Shown here piece by piece: positions 38,245 to 51,255 of a stretch of DNA of 64,000 bases. A program made the position numbers and the translations under genes. The DNA lies in the NCBI GenBank assembly GCA_034008185.1, contig CM067081.1:69244054-69308053 (forward strand), in the 5' to 3' direction. The DNA comes from Gorsachius magnificus. Taxonomy: Eukaryota; Chordata; Aves; Pelecaniformes; Ardeidae. The notes beneath the pieces are model-generated. The model saw only the letters and a list, made by a program, of their open reading frames with translations, was not told the DNA's origin and ran no database searches. Every line of letters begins with the position of its first letter. The first letter of the stretch is position 1.

Positions 38245-39245
38245 GGTGGAAATTGCACTAGAGAATATAGTAGTGGATGTACAAGGAGGTATGGCATACT
38301 GGGACAAGCCAGCATGGCTACCGTGGAGGGAAGCCATCCCTCACTCATTCATTAGAGGTCCTTGGCAGTGCTATGCAGACAGGGGTGATACATTCGATAA
38401 AGCCCACTTGGATTTCCAAACAGCTTTGACTAGCCCAAAGGCTCTGAAGGATAGTAAGCTTCCTTGCAATGAGAACTTCATGTGGATAAATAATTGGTTA
38501 GGGGCAAGAAATAAAGAACAGGAGATAATAATTAGTTTTCTCAGTGGAAACTGTGGCCAGCAAAGTCCCCTATGGGTCTATGCTAGGCCCTGGGTTATTC
38601 ATCACATTAATAAATGATCTGGAAAAGATGGTAAAGAGTGAAATTTGCTGATTATACTACGCTGAATAACTCCAAATCAACAAAAGCTGACTGCGAAGTA
38701 CTGCATGAAACTGAGTCTCTGAGCAGATGAAATGCAATACTGATGTAAACTGCCATATGTGGAGGAAAACAGTCTGAGCCTGAAATACACAGGGATTGTT
38801 TCTGACTGACTGACTGCTCTGCAAAGAGAGTTGTGATAGCTTTACACAAACCACTTCCACTAAGCAGCAATGCTCAGCAGCATTTAGAAAAGCAAACATC
38901 AGGGCTTATCAGAAAAGGAAAACAGAGAAAAGAAGATAAAACGTGAAAAGGTGGATGGGGAAAATTATTTCGTGTTTCTCATAATCCAAGAACCGTGTTT
39001 TCAAATGAAATCATCGGGCTGTAGACTCAGAATTAACAAACAGGAGAAGGTACTTTTCTTTGCATAGTACATAATTACTAAGTGGAATTCCTTGACATAT
39101 TACATTGCAAATACCAAAATTTTGCAGGGTTCTTGAGAGCAAGTGGCCTGGGAGATAAATCCAGGAAGATCTATTAGACTCAAACGTACTACTTCAGGGA
39201 TGAAGTCCCTACACCACAGGCTGCTGGGACTACGTACTGGAAAAA
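38245..39245 (+). mobile_element. About 1 kb of an ancient CR1/L3-like LINE
   Basis: Read in order on the plus strand there are degraded versions of the L3-like RT. They are 'cttggatttccaaacagctttgac' (LDFxKAFD), 'ggataaataattggttaggggcaag' (WINNWLxxR) and 'aaagtcccctatgggtctatgctaggccc' (GVPQGSxLGP). Next come 'ttaataaatgatctggaaaagatgg' (FINDLEK), 'agcagactgcgaagtactgc', 'aaagcaaacatcagggcttatcag', and a 3' segment near 39060-39245 with 'gtggaattccttgacatatta' and 'gatgaagtccctacacc'. Every frame is broken. The high divergence implies an insertion far older than the CR1 copies with clean tails. Confidence 0.7.
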
Positions 39246-40711
39246 TATCATTGGATTCTGAAAGTCATCCTAACTTTAAGCTTAGTATTCTAGAAGCATA
39301 GCTGGGCAACATATTTTTGAATGGCAAATACTTAGTATGTATGTACACAACCCTTTGCAAGGCGCAACTATTACTTAGTTACTGAAATGATAAGAAGAAA
39401 CAATTACAGCACAGTAAGAGGCCATTACCTGCTTGTATCTAGTTTTAATAGTTCTTTCCCAAAGGTCCAAATGTCCCCAACCCCAGAAAAGGTATTAACT
39501 CTTGTAAAACTCCTACTCATTCTCATCCTCAAATTCCTAGTTAAACACCCCTTGATGCACTGACCAGTAGAGCAAAAACTGTTATATGGAGCAAACCAGA
39601 TGGTGGTATGTCTACTGCTCTTACCGCAAAGAATATTAAGCTATGGCTTTGTTTTGCCTCATAACCTGCTTTCTACCCATTAGAAAAAGCCCATTTAAAT
39701 CCTGACTGGCATGTTTACCTGGCAGCCTTTCATCCCACTCCCCTGATGCAGTCTTTGCCTCTCACAAGGATATTAAATAGAAATACACTTTCCACTTTAA
39801 GAAGCACACCCAGTAAAGCAATCCTCGACATTACCACACAGCCGTTGCTGGACTCGGCCCTCTTGCGCTGCCACATGCTCTTGCTCTGAAAACTGAGCAG
39901 ACCAAAACCAGAGCAAAATTTGGCAGTTTGGACAAATTAAGGCAAACTGCTGGGTCTTGTCACAAAGACTTGCGTGGTGAAGAGCTGCTTTGTGCACCAT
40001 AGTCAGTGTACAGAAAATGAGACACACCACGTGGATACTCCACCCTTTCATTAAGAGGCAGAATTTGTAACTCCCTAGCCGTCTGCCTCGGTGTGAGATC
40101 AGCAGGAGTTAATGAGGAACAGTTCTAGGGCAGTCCTTGGAGTTCTGCAACACGTGGCTATAATGTAGAGCGATGTCCCAGAACCAAAAGTATGCAACTG
40201 AACTGCTAGCATGGCGGCTCAATAAGGAAGCATCAAACTGGCAGAAATTTGTTGTCACTTGCACAGAAGCAGACTTTGGGCATGGGCAGAACATTTCTTT
40301 ACATTGACAGCTGACAACTATGTACAAAAAATACCAAAGAAATTATTGATTTCCTTACAGAATTTTTCTGTCCCTCTTTCCAGGGACACATACACAAGCT
40401 GCTGTCCACCCTTCACTGTTGGTATCTCAGCATGATTTTTGCTGTCCTCTTTTGGTCAGGCATTAGGGAAATAGACTCTAGATTATCATACAACAAAACA
40501 CAGTAGAAAACATTAAGGATGGCAGCCAAGGGAAAATGTCATGACTCAAGCTATAGGATGCATGGTGTAACCTTCACATGGCTGCTGGTGCATGCTAAGG
40601 GCATCTGGGGAGCAGCGACCTGTTCAGGGCACACTCCAGCTCCTGTTTGAGCCATGTGCTTGAATTTCTGATGTGCTGAAAGCTGGGAGGGGTGAAGAGG
40701 AGGGAAGTGGT

Positions 40712-40726
40712 GGGGGGGGGGGGGGG
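40712..40726 (+). repeat. 15-base poly-G run
   Basis: Fifteen consecutive G residues in a locally G-rich purine stretch (GGGAGGGGTGAAGAGGAGGGAAGTGGT before it). It is a potential quadruplex former and a length-variable homopolymer. Confidence 0.97.
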
Positions 40727-41334
40727 CGTGTGTTCTGGTGCAGCCCACAGTCCCACTGCAGTATGGAGTGGAGATGGGGCTGAGCTGGTGCTGCCCAGAT
40801 GAGGGGAGGGAGAAACAACCATGCCTGGTAATACAGACACCAACTGCACACCGCAGGATCTGGCCTAACACTGTTAGCATCAACACCCATGGTCTGAAAT
40901 GACTTAAAAAACACTGGCAAATTGAATGATACCTTAGGCAATGCTCTGCTGTAATGAAGGCAAAACCTCTTATCCTAAACCAGTGTTAAACCACCTACCA
41001 GAGCAAGGTCTCCGATTTCAGAAATAATGTTCAAAGCACCACATCAGATCTTCCGTTTCCACATACTCTGCATGATATAATTCCTTCTTTATTAGGTTTT
41101 CCCCTGCTTCAAGCACTTATATTGCACACCAAAGTCCAATACTTGTGCTCTACAAATTATCTGTACGGAGAGCAGACAGCATTTTCCCTACATGATGAAT
41201 GCAGGTTCTCAAGCTCTGAAAGAGGACTTGGGCACCTCTTCATGGAAACACAACAGCTGTCTTCCAAATACTCACTCTTGGACAACTACTCCAAGTGATT
41301 TCAACATTGCATAGTGTTTAATGCCTACAGGAAC

Positions 41335-41368
41335 AAGAAATAAGCTAAGAAATAAGCTAAGAAATAAA
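41335..41368 (+). repeat. 12-bp tandem repeat, about 2.8 copies
   Basis: The unit AAGAAATAAGCT is present twice exactly, followed by a partial third copy. It is a small local minisatellite. Confidence 0.9.
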
Positions 41369-42042
41369 CCCAACATACAGGAAGAGGACACTGAAGTGGG
41401 GAGGGAATTATAAGCAAAAGTATGAAAATGACAGAAAGACAAACAGAGCAATAAGCACCCTATTTGTGAGGGTCATCTCATGACTCCAGAGGGGTACAGA
41501 GAAAATATCTACCCCTGACCTTGGGCTCCTTTCACAACCAGTGAAGATAAAGGGGCACTTGTAGGGCACACCCTGAAAAGAACATCTCAAATATATCAGA
41601 GAATTTGGATGCTGGCAGTACAAGTTTGGTTTTCTATTGATTATAAAAGAAGCCGGAGGGATTGGAAAATATCTCATTTTAGTCAGATGATTCCCATCTG
41701 TCTCTCAGGGGCTCAGCGTTTCATTTTTCCATGTAAATATGGCCCTCAGAAGTGTATTTAATAATACACCGCTACCTCATTGATTAATTATTTAAATAAA
41801 AAGAATAGCGGGCTAACTTCAGTTTCCCTGGAGAAGGGATGCCTAAGAGGAATTCAGATTACTTATCTCCTGAATAGGTACTTCTGTGTTTCCATTTACT
41901 ATACAATCTAATGCGTATCAGGTGCTTGAAATTAAGTGGAAAAATTCAGGACAAACCATCCGTTGTAACACTGTATTAAGATAAGTAAAGCCCTCTAGGT
42001 AACAACAACATTTCTGCTTTTTTAGAGAAAGGAACTGTAAGC

Positions 42043-44870
42043 ACAGAATCACAGAATCGCAAGGGTTGGAAGGGACCTCGGGAGATCATCTAGTCCAGCC
42101 CCCCTGCTAAAGCAGGTTCTCCTAGAGCATGTTACACAGGACTTCATCCAGGTGGGCTGTGAATATCTCCAGAGAAGGAGACTCCACAACCCCCCTGGCA
42201 GCCTGTTCCAGTGCTCCGTCACCCTCAGAGTAAAGAAGTTCCTCCTCATGTTCAACTGAAACCTCTTATGTTTCAGTTTGTATCCATTGCCGCTTGTCCT
42301 GTCGCTGGACACCACTGCAAAGAGACTGGTTCCGTCCTCATGATTTCTGCCCTTAAGATATTTATATGTGTTAATGAGGTCCCCTCTCAGTCTTCTCTTC
42401 TTCAGGCTGAACAAGCCCAACCCCCTCACCCTTTCCTCATAGGGGAGATGTTCAAGTCCCTTTATCATCCTAGTTGCTCTCTTCTGGACTCTTTTTAGGA
42501 GTTCCTCATCTTTCTTGAACTGGGGAGCCCAGAACTGGACACTACTCCAGGTGGGGTCTCACCAGGGCAGAGTAGAGGGGGAGGATAACCTCCCTCGACC
42601 TGCTGGCCACACTCCTCTTAATGCACCCCAGGGTGCCATTGGCCTTCTTGGCAACAAGGGCACACTGCTGGCTCATGTTGAGCTTGTCGTCCACCAGGAC
42701 TCCCAGGTCCCTCTCGGCAGAGCTGCTTTCCAGCAGGTCAGCCCCCAGTCTGTACTGGTGCATGGGGTTCGACCTCCCCAGGTGCAGCACTCGGCACTTG
42801 CCCTTGTTGAATTTCATCAGGTTCCTCTCTGCCCAACTCTCCAGCCTGTCCAGGTCCCGCTGAATGGCAGCGCAGCCTTCTGGCGTATCAGCCACTCCTC
42901 CCAGTTTTGTGTCATCAGCAAACTTGCTGATGGTACACTCTGTCCCCTCGTCCAGGTCGTTGATGAACAAGTTGAACAAGACTGGGCCGAGTACTGAGCC
43001 CTGGGGAACTCCACTATCTGCCGACCTCCAACTGGACTCTGCCCCATCGATCAGAACCCTCTGAGCCCTGTCGTTCAGCCAGTTCGCAATCCACCTCACT
43101 GTCCAATCATCCAACCCATACTTCTTGAGCTTCCCTATGAGGATGTTATGGGAGAGAGTGTCAAAAGCCTTGCTGAAGTCAAGGTAGACAACATCCACCG
43201 CTTTCCCCTCATCTACCCAGCCGGTCATGCCATCATAGAAGGCTATCAGATTGGTCACACATGATTTCCCCTTGGTGAATCCGTGCTGGGTACTCCTGAT
43301 GATCTTCTTTTCATCTACTTGCTTGGAGAGGACACCCAGAATGAGTTGTTCCATCACCTTTCCAGGAACAGAGGTGAGACTAACCGGCCTGTAGTTCCCT
43401 GGGTCCTCCTTCTTGCCCTTTTTGAAGACTGGAGTGACATTAGCTAACTTCCAGTCCTCAGGCACCTCTCCTGTTCTCCATGACCTTTCATAGATGATGG
43501 AAAGTGGCTCAGCAATGTCGTCTGCCAGTTCCTTCAGCACTCGCGGGTGCATTCCATCGGGGCCCATGGACTTGTGGGTGTCCAGCTTCATTAAAAGATC
43601 CCTAACCTGATCCACATCGACAGAGGGAAAGTCATCCTTTCTCCAAGCTTGCTCACTTACCTGCCAGGACTGGGGAGCCTGAGGGTCAGCCTTGGCAGTG
43701 AAGACTGAAGCAAAGAAGGCATTCAGTAGCTCCGCCTTCTCAGTATCTTCTGTCACCAGGGCACCCATTTCATTCAGCAGCGGTCCCACATTACCCCCGG
43801 TCTTCCATTTGCTGCTGATATACTTGAAGAAGCCCTTCTTGTTATCCTTGATGTCCTTTGCCAAACTGAGTTCCAGGTGAACCTTGGCCTTTCTAGTTGC
43901 TTCCCTACATTCCTGTATGCCTCCCAAGTGGCCTGACCCTCTTTCCACATTCCATGGAGCTTACTTTTTTCTTTGAGTTTCACTAGAAGCTCCTTGTTCA
44001 TCCATGTAGGCCTCTTGCCTCGTTTACTTGATTTCCTACTCACAGGGATGCACTGATTCTGGGCACGGAGGAAGAGCTGCTTAAACAGCTGCCAGCTCTC
44101 TTGGACTCCCCTACCTTCAAGAGCCATAGCCCATGGAATTCTTCCAAGTAGGTCCTTGAAGAGGCCAAAGTTAGCTCTCCTGAAGTCCAATGTGGTAGTC
44201 CTACTTGTTGTTCTGCTTCCCTCTCTCAGAATCCAGAACTCCACCATCTCGTGGTCACTGCAGCCAAGCCTGCCCCCTACCTTCACATCCTCAACCAGTT
44301 CTTCTCTATTTGCCAGCAAAAGGTCCAGTAGCACTCCACTTCATGTTGGCTGCTCCACCACCTGGGTCAAAAAGTTATCATCTATATTCTGCAGGAACCT
44401 CCTGGACTGGGCGCACCTTGCCGTGTGGTCCTTCCAGTTGATATCAGGGTAGTTGAAGTCTCCCATGAGAACCAGGGCCTGCGATTGTGAGGCTGCATTT
44501 AGCTGTCTATAGAAGGCCTCGTCTACTTCCTTGTCCTGATTGGGTGGTCTATAGTAAACACCCACCATAGTGTCACCCATGCTGGCCTGCCCCTTAATTT
44601 TTACCGACAAGCTTTCAACTTGTTCTTCATCCGCTCCCGGGTAGAGTTCTATACATTCCAGTTGCTCCTTTACATAAAGAGCGACTCCTCCACCTCGCCT
44701 TGTAGACCTGTCCTTCCTGAAAAGCACATAGCCTTCGATGGCAGCATTCCAGTCATGCGTGTCGTCCCACCATGTCTCTGTAATCGCGATGAGATCATGG
44801 CCCCGCAACCACATACAGAACTCTAGCACCTTTGACCTATTCCCATTAGTCAGACCCCTTTTTTCCCCCC
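42043..44870 (-). mobile_element. Long CR1 LINE copy (most of ORF2 plus 3' tail)
   Basis: A 2.8-kb CR1 lies inside opsin intron 1, in the same orientation as the opsin gene. The plus strand starts with the reversed tail 'cacagaatcacagaatcgc', 'aagggttggaagggacctcg'. The element runs up through RT and endonuclease and is 5'-truncated near the start of the endonuclease at about 44860. The tail ('GGTTGGAAGGGACC' type) marks a subtype different from the young copy at the left end. Confidence 0.93.
42049..44868 (-). pseudogene. CR1 ORF2 endonuclease-RT pseudogene
   Basis: On the minus strand the endonuclease shows ITETWWDD, GGGVALYV, VGVYYRPPN and GDFNYPDINW. It is cut by TGA at 44343-44341 right after VVEQPT and continues in the same frame with LLDLLLANREELV. 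A frameshift near 43940 moves the frame into the RT, which is open for 1.4 kb with motif [11 protein letters not shown], motif [11 protein letters not shown] and FADD. After RPHLE a 2-bp deletion near 42545 gives a TAG and another shift. The C-terminal part ([21 protein letters not shown]...) follows, with a further frame change after NRLPGG. It is dead as a protein gene. All disruptions are visible directly; the expected sequence is judged against the copy at 1754-4546. Confidence 0.9.
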
Positions 44871-47800
44871 GCTCTTTGAACCAGCAGAGTATTTCTGATT
44901 CAGAACTACTATGCAGGAAAGCTTGCATGGGTCATGTTGACTGCAGGCATTAAGAGAGTCCATGCACTTCAAACAGAGAACATTTTGGGGACCTGATGCA
45001 GAACTACGTTTTCCTAAACAATACAGGTTATTTGTGCTTGCTATCAGCTTTATTTATAGAAATATCACTTTTGATCCCATCCCAAGCCCACTGGAAAAGG
45101 CTCTATCCATGTTCAGTGGGCAGGTGTGGAGCCACTAAGAGCGGTTTTGCACTAGGAGGTGAGTATTTGCTGTATCAGGGCTCAGAAAACTTCAGGCTTG
45201 AGCTCTTGCAGGATCAGTCCGAGGGAGATTATAGATTTATTTCCAGAAGTAAAGACATCTTCTCACAGAAAAGCCTTTCATTTCACCTGAGGTCTCTAAA
45301 TGCATCTCATAAGCAGAGCGTTTCCAGTATGTTAGAAGTCTGTACTCTGAATTTAAGACCTTCATTTAGTGCAGTGAGTCTAAGTCACAGCATATAAAAT
45401 CAAGGTAAAAGATTAGGAAGAAAATTATTTGTTTAAGGTCACAAGGCAGCTGAACTTTAACACAAAATCATGAGCGGCCCCGTTTCTCATTCAGTGTGTT
45501 CTCTGGCAGTTTACAGGGGAATAAATCAATAACTGCTTTAATGTGACTGAAAAGATTACCTACCCATATAGTGGAGTACCATGGGGTTTCTAAAAAGATT
45601 AAAGTCCTCATTTAGATAGGGCCTTGGTTTATCAATCGACATAAAGACACATACACATGCCTTACTTCAGTTAGAACAGGTTTAAGAATGTCGCCTTCTC
45701 CTGGGTCCAGGACAGACAGGAGGCTGTGCGGGAAGACACAGCCTCGAGTCACACAGCTTTCACATGGCATCGGCATCTCTGTGTCCTCTCGCATAGCAAT
45801 GTTCGCTTATACAACACTCATCTGAATTAATTTTTTAAAATGAAATACTGGAATCAACTTCTCAGGCAAACTGCCAGGTATTTTAACTACCATGAAGGCT
45901 GAGGAAGAGAAAACAACCAGCAGACACCTAAAAACATGAGCTAAGAGTCCAACAGTCACAAAAACATCCTTGCTAGTGATGTGCCTTGAAACTTTTCCAG
46001 CATTAGAACCTAGTGTTGGGTTTCCTGAGCCAGACAAAGCTTCATCTTTCCCATATGTATTACTCTATTTAATATTTAATCCTGATATGGCATGGCATAA
46101 AGTAGCAATTCTGAAAATGAACTCCAGAAGTCACCTGAGCCCAAATTCTGCCTGTCCTACATATTTGGGAAGTCTACATCAGTGCAAGCATCTTGGGAGA
46201 AGATGAAATGTTTCTGGAAGTTTTCATCTGTTCAGAGATTTGAAGTGTTTAATAAGGCACAAGACAGATTATGCGTGAGATGGTCAAAGCTGCATAACAA
46301 ACTTCATCTTAGGATGGCGTATCACTGTGTGTGTACATGGTCTCTATGGGAGTGTGTTACTAAATAAGGTAATTTTCCTAAATTAAAATCTAATGCTTAA
46401 TCATTTCACAATATACTTACCAGTTTTTATTTCAGCTTGCTTGCAAAGTCTACTCAAAGTTCAGATGGGAAAATGTGTCCTGTCCCTGTGTCCTTTTCCA
46501 TGTTTGCTTAAATGTATAACCATGAGCCTGTCAAATCGTGGCTAAGTGCTGGGTAATGGGAACAAATTTAGCAGAGCCATCCATTGCCCCAGCTCAGCGC
46601 CACATGCAGTTTCCCCCGCAGTGACCTACTTGACAGAGCTGCAAACATGCACAAGCACCAGCGTAAAATCATTTATGCTGGGAACAGCCCATGCTGTTCC
46701 TCCTCTAGGTCCATCCCTAATACTCCCTCAGATCAAGACTCAACAGCTCTTATGCTTCCATAGCAGGTCCCATGATATTTAACGTCCTCCTTAAAACCCC
46801 CCATTACACGCTTATTGATCAGCATCTGCACTTCCCATTAGCTTCTAAAACTTCTGCTTTCTGAGAATGGTTTGAAATCACAAAGCAGACATGTTGAAAG
46901 CAGCAAGTAAATAAACCACACACCTATACTTTGTCCATATTTTTTTCCATTGTGCTCATGGCAACCCCCTGGTGCTCATGCTTGGGTGGTTTTTAAGTGC
47001 CTGGGGTAGGCAATGGATTGCCCAGTAAAGAACTTAACGGCTTGATTCCACAGTAAGCAACATCAGTGTACATTGCGCTGTCAATATTGCTGGGAGGAGA
47101 ATCAGATCTGCTTTCCAGATCACCTCCCATGGCAGCAGTTATGTGATTTAAAAAATGGTAGGATTTTAGAGAAAATCTTTAGAGAAAAAGTGATCTCTCG
47201 CCATCCATTTACATTTGAAACAAATCGCAGCCTCCTGCTTTAACTAGCTCAGGTTTCATCCAGGCCACAGACCTGGGGGGATAATATCTTCCCTCTCAAT
47301 TTGGTTTTAAACAGGAAGAAGGATGTTCTCATAGCATCACAAAACAAAGTGGGAGGGGAAAAAAATAACCACTAAAATACAGTCCCTCTCACAACCCTTT
47401 TAAGAATGAATTGCATTTAAAAATAGTTTAACAGCTTGAAGTTGGCTTAGGTGTGTTTTACACATCCTCAAATACTCACCAAGCCATGAAGATTAGTTGC
47501 CCCCTTAAAATTTCTTCATGATTTAGGAAAATACTGCAGTTTTATAAAAAAGCTACATGCCTTCATTTGGTACAAGAAAGAGAGTGCGATTCTACTGAAG
47601 CCAGTGAACTTACTGTAACAACATCCAAAATTCTGGCCCTATGCTGATGTTTATCCTAGCAGGATAGGATCTATCCCACGAGACAAAAAGGAACAGATAA
47701 GAATATTGAAGTGTTTATTCTTACAAAGCTTGATTTTGAACTTCAGTTTTTCTTAATTACCTTTCCTACTACACACCTCTATTCTGGACCCTGAGCATTA

Positions 47801-49456
47801 GGACCATTCCTCTAAGCCTTGACAAGCCAAAATCAGACATGAGACACAAAGGAGGGTTAGCCAAGTTTTAGCTAATAGCAAGTATCTAATTTGTTTTAAG
47901 AGTAGCTAAGGGATTGCAAGAAAATGTAAATAACCAAAGAAATGTTCTCTTCCCAGCCCACATAGTTTTGCTATTTCTGTGTTCTCACATGCTCCTTTTA
48001 TACCACAGCCCCATACAGTAATGATTTTGTAGTCTTTGTGGCTTTTGCATTTATGTTTATGAATCTAATCAGCTTTGCAACCCACAAGGTAGTCACAGCG
48101 ATCAGGCCAAAGGCCAGGATCTAAATTGGACTACTTAGGCATCAAAAAATCATCTTGCTGGCAAAAAGCTTCCTGATCCTCAGTGACTACATTGCACCAG
48201 CGAGGTCTTAAGCCACCAGCCTATGACACAGAGTATACTTGATTTTCCACTTCTTGAATTTCTGAATCACTTTGATAATTTTGTACAACTTTTCCAAAGT
48301 CCACAGAAGACAAGGAAAATAATCCCACCATGAATGAGATGCTCTTTGTTTTTTCTTTTAGCAATAATACCTGCCAGTCTCAATAGAAAAGCTCACAACT
48401 CTCATATCACTTTCCAATAGCCATAAAAAAATTAACCATTCCATTCAATGGATCCTTGCTCAGTCTGTGATGCTTAAAAAACACACTGAATGCAAAAAAA
48501 AAAAAACACCAAAAAATGTATACCTAAGCATTTTGTTTTCAAGTGCTATGAAGACCTGGAAAAGCCATAAACACACTGCACATGTACAGTAATTCTTTTT
48601 TAGCACACTTTGGAATACAAAAATTCAAAACCCCTGCTGAATAATGGTATTTATTGACAGACATAATCTGTCCATAGAGACAAATAAATGTTAGGCATCC
48701 TGCTACTATTATCTGCTTTTACCCATGTTATTTTCCAGTGAATATTTTTTAATTGTAACTCTGCAACCAAACTTCTTCAGTATGCCCTTTATAGACACTA
48801 GCGAAAGAAAAAAATGTGAGAGCTGCAAGACTCCAAGAAAAGAATTCCAAAATAATTTTTTAACACTGTCCTGAGAAGCTTCCCCATGCTCAGGTCAGTA
48901 GTGACCTGCATTTAGGCTTCCCCAGCCACCCAGGACACCAACACCACTTGGAGGAGCTGAGGTCACCTTCGGCATTCTGGGTTTTGTGGTTTTGTTTGCT
49001 TGCTTGTTCCTTGATGGTCTAATAAATTTTAAGAATTATACCAGAAACTCTCACATGAACACAGGTGTCACAAGAGCACAGAAGTCTGCACTCCTGCCAC
49101 CCATCGGCTTTATACAAAAGATCTGACTTAGAAGAGTTATTCCGTAAGCAAGTCACCCCAGGAGAAACTTGCCCATTTGCTGGTTTAATTCCACAGCTAC
49201 CAGGGTGGTAACACACAGGTATCCTGAGAGAAGCCAGCAGGTTCGAAGGGCACCTTCAGCATACTTTTTTTTCTAATCCCTTAAACACATACCTTTTTTT
49301 CCACTCCTTTCAAATATTATTCTCCCATCCCACCCCTAAATAATAAAAAGGAGGCTAAATCAAAGGATGGAGAAAAAAACAGTCCTAACCTCTTTCTACC
49401 TGAGGTGGCTAGTTAGTGAAATACTGGAATTCATAAAATTCATGAAAACAGAAATG
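44871..49456. other. Opsin intron 1, noncoding stretch
   Basis: AT-rich with scattered homopolymers (for example poly-A near 48496). No exon or identifiable repeat was found. Confidence 0.5.
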
Positions 49457-49736
49457 AATCATAGAATAGAACCACAGAATCATAGAATCATTTAGGTTGG
49501 AAAAGACCTTTAAGATCTTCAAGTCCAACCGTTAACCTAACCCTGACATCCCACCACGAAACCATGTCCCTAAGCACCTCATCTGCCCATCTTTTGAATA
49601 GCTCCAGGGATGGGGACTCAACCCCTTCCCTGGGCAGCCCGTTCCAGTGCCTGACAACCCTTTCAGTGAAAGAATTTTTCCTAATGTCCAATCTAAACCT
49701 GCCCTGGTGCAACTTGAGGCCATTTCCCTCGTCCTC
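49457..49736 (-). mobile_element. CR1 LINE 3' fragment
   Basis: The plus strand opens with the reversed tail (ATAGAATCATTTAGGTTGGA), then the 3' UTR and RT C-terminus. The minus-strand translation includes [21 protein letters not shown] and [19 protein letters not shown]. It is truncated at the words before RTRGNG, near 49736, and is the same subtype as the young copy. Confidence 0.93.
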
Positions 49737-50918
49737 AAACGTGGAAGGAGGAGATATGTCGTTCTGCGCTGCACAGACCAAACCAAAACCAGCACTTTGG
49801 GCAAAGCAGCAGTTTCCCAGGGGAAGCTGCCAGGCTGAGTTAACTGGCATCAAGCAGAGCACACACCTGAGGAAGGGAAGGGTACCAGAGACAGCACCAC
49901 TGGAAACAGCGAGAGCTTACAATTCAGGTAGAAAACGTGGGTTTGAATCCACAGCCTCATTCTACATCAGGGGCTGCAGCAGCACTTCTCGGGCCAAAAT
50001 GCCCACACGAGACGTACCGCAGCTCCAGGGTGGGAGAAGAGCCAGGGATGCACTCAGTCCTCTCCTGGCAGCTTGGAGGCACCAGAGCAAGGGTGTACAG
50101 CAAGAGGGAGCTGTGCCAGGTTCCCCGGTCTGGGTGAGATAAGGATCATGTCTAGATGTGCGCCCACAGGCCAGTTTATGCTTTAGTGGACCTTTTTTTT
50201 TTTGAACGTAGGAGTAAATGCAGAAAGGGTCACTGCTTGGTGATGCAATTCTTAAAGTGATGGGCTACCTTGGAGGAATGAAGGCTGCCCTCTGACTGTG
50301 CTTTTTCCTTTATCTTTTTTTTAAATAATGAAAATAATTATCTCCAACAAATGTATTCCTATGACTTAATTTGCTATTGAATCTCCAAGCGTGTAATTTT
50401 AAAATAAAGGTTTTGCTTTGGGGGAAAACAGAAAGCATCTATTGATGAAAACTGTCATTATCTGGGACATGAGAGAATTTGTGTTATAGATTGATAGATA
50501 ATTACAAATTATAAATGGAGTACTTTCCTGAGGCTTTGTTCATGACAGCACTGAGGGGCCTGTATTTCAGTGCTGGCACAGATCTTCCTGAAAAAGAGAG
50601 AGGTATTATATATGTTCATAAACTTAGTCGAACTCCTTCCAGTGGCTTGCCTCTTTCTAGATGCCATTTTTAGCTCTTAAAAACAAGTAATTTCAAAAAA
50701 TGGGATATGTTAAGAAATATTTATCAGTTCTGTGCTACTCTTTCATAAAGTCTTTTGTTAAAATGTTTTAAACCATGCATTTCATTTGTATTTGACCGTA
50801 ACAAGGCAATCAAAGCATCCTTCCATTTACCATAGAGCAGCAGTGAGCTCACTGATCATATAGCTTCACGCACCGGTGTTTTCAGAGTAAGAAAAGAGAA
50901 CAATCATTGAACTCTTAC
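49737..50918. other. Opsin intron 1, proximal part
   Basis: Intronic sequence next to the exon 1 donor. A moderately GC-rich stretch at 49760-50150 has overlapping open frames on the plus strand up to 192 codons. Part of that frame is reversed CR1 and the rest resembles nothing, so I do not call it a gene. Confidence 0.5.
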
Positions 50919-51255
50919 CAAAGCAGGAATTGACAAAGCCATACCACCTACAGCCATGCTCCCCTCCAATCCATTTGCCATGGATGTTAGATGCAAAACT
51001 GAGGGTAGTGCCTGAGATGCACACTAACATGTCGCTGACACTGATGTTCAGGAGGAGCATGTTGACTGGGTTGCGGAGGGTTTTGAACTTGCAGAAGAGG
51101 ATGAGGACAATCAAGTTATTCAAGAAACCAAAAAACAAGATAAATCCAAGAAAAACAGCCACTACTGTGTGCCCATTTCGTGAGAGTCCAGCCCTTGGCT
51201 CAACGGGATCTGTAGGTGCACCAAAGCTCAGGTTGTTTGTCCATGTGTGGTTCAT
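50919..51255 (-). CDS. TMTOPS: TMT/encephalopsin-family opsin, coding exon 1 (N-terminus to helix 3)
   Basis: This exon encodes the first 112 residues of a non-visual opsin, a retinal-binding light-sensing G-protein-coupled receptor of the plasma membrane. It begins MNHTWTNN; the N-terminus carries two N-glycosylation sequons (Asn2 and Asn8). Helix 1 spans about residues 31-53 with the conserved Asn at 47, helix 2 about 64-85 with Asp75 in the LLNISVSD motif, and helix 3 starts at the disulfide cysteine Cys102 (GCRWYGF). The exon ends after Cys-Phe plus one base (phase 1), followed by the donor GTAAGAGT at 50918-50911. The frame stays open upstream, but only to a TTG and with no opsin-like sequence, so ATG 51255-51253 is the likely start. 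GCRWYGF fits the TMT group better than OPN3, which from memory has Asp at the Tyr position. The symbol is a family label; the paralog number is unresolved. Confidence 0.93.

Larger units (their letters stand above)
39246..42042. other. Opsin intron 1, noncoding stretch
   Basis: No gene was recognised. It holds the poly-G run at 40712 and a 12-bp tandem repeat at 41335, listed separately. Confidence 0.5.

Noticed and set aside
49564..50142. 192-codon plus-strand open frame
   Set aside because: Its first third is the antisense of a CR1 RT fragment and the rest resembles no protein; it has no supporting splice or start context.
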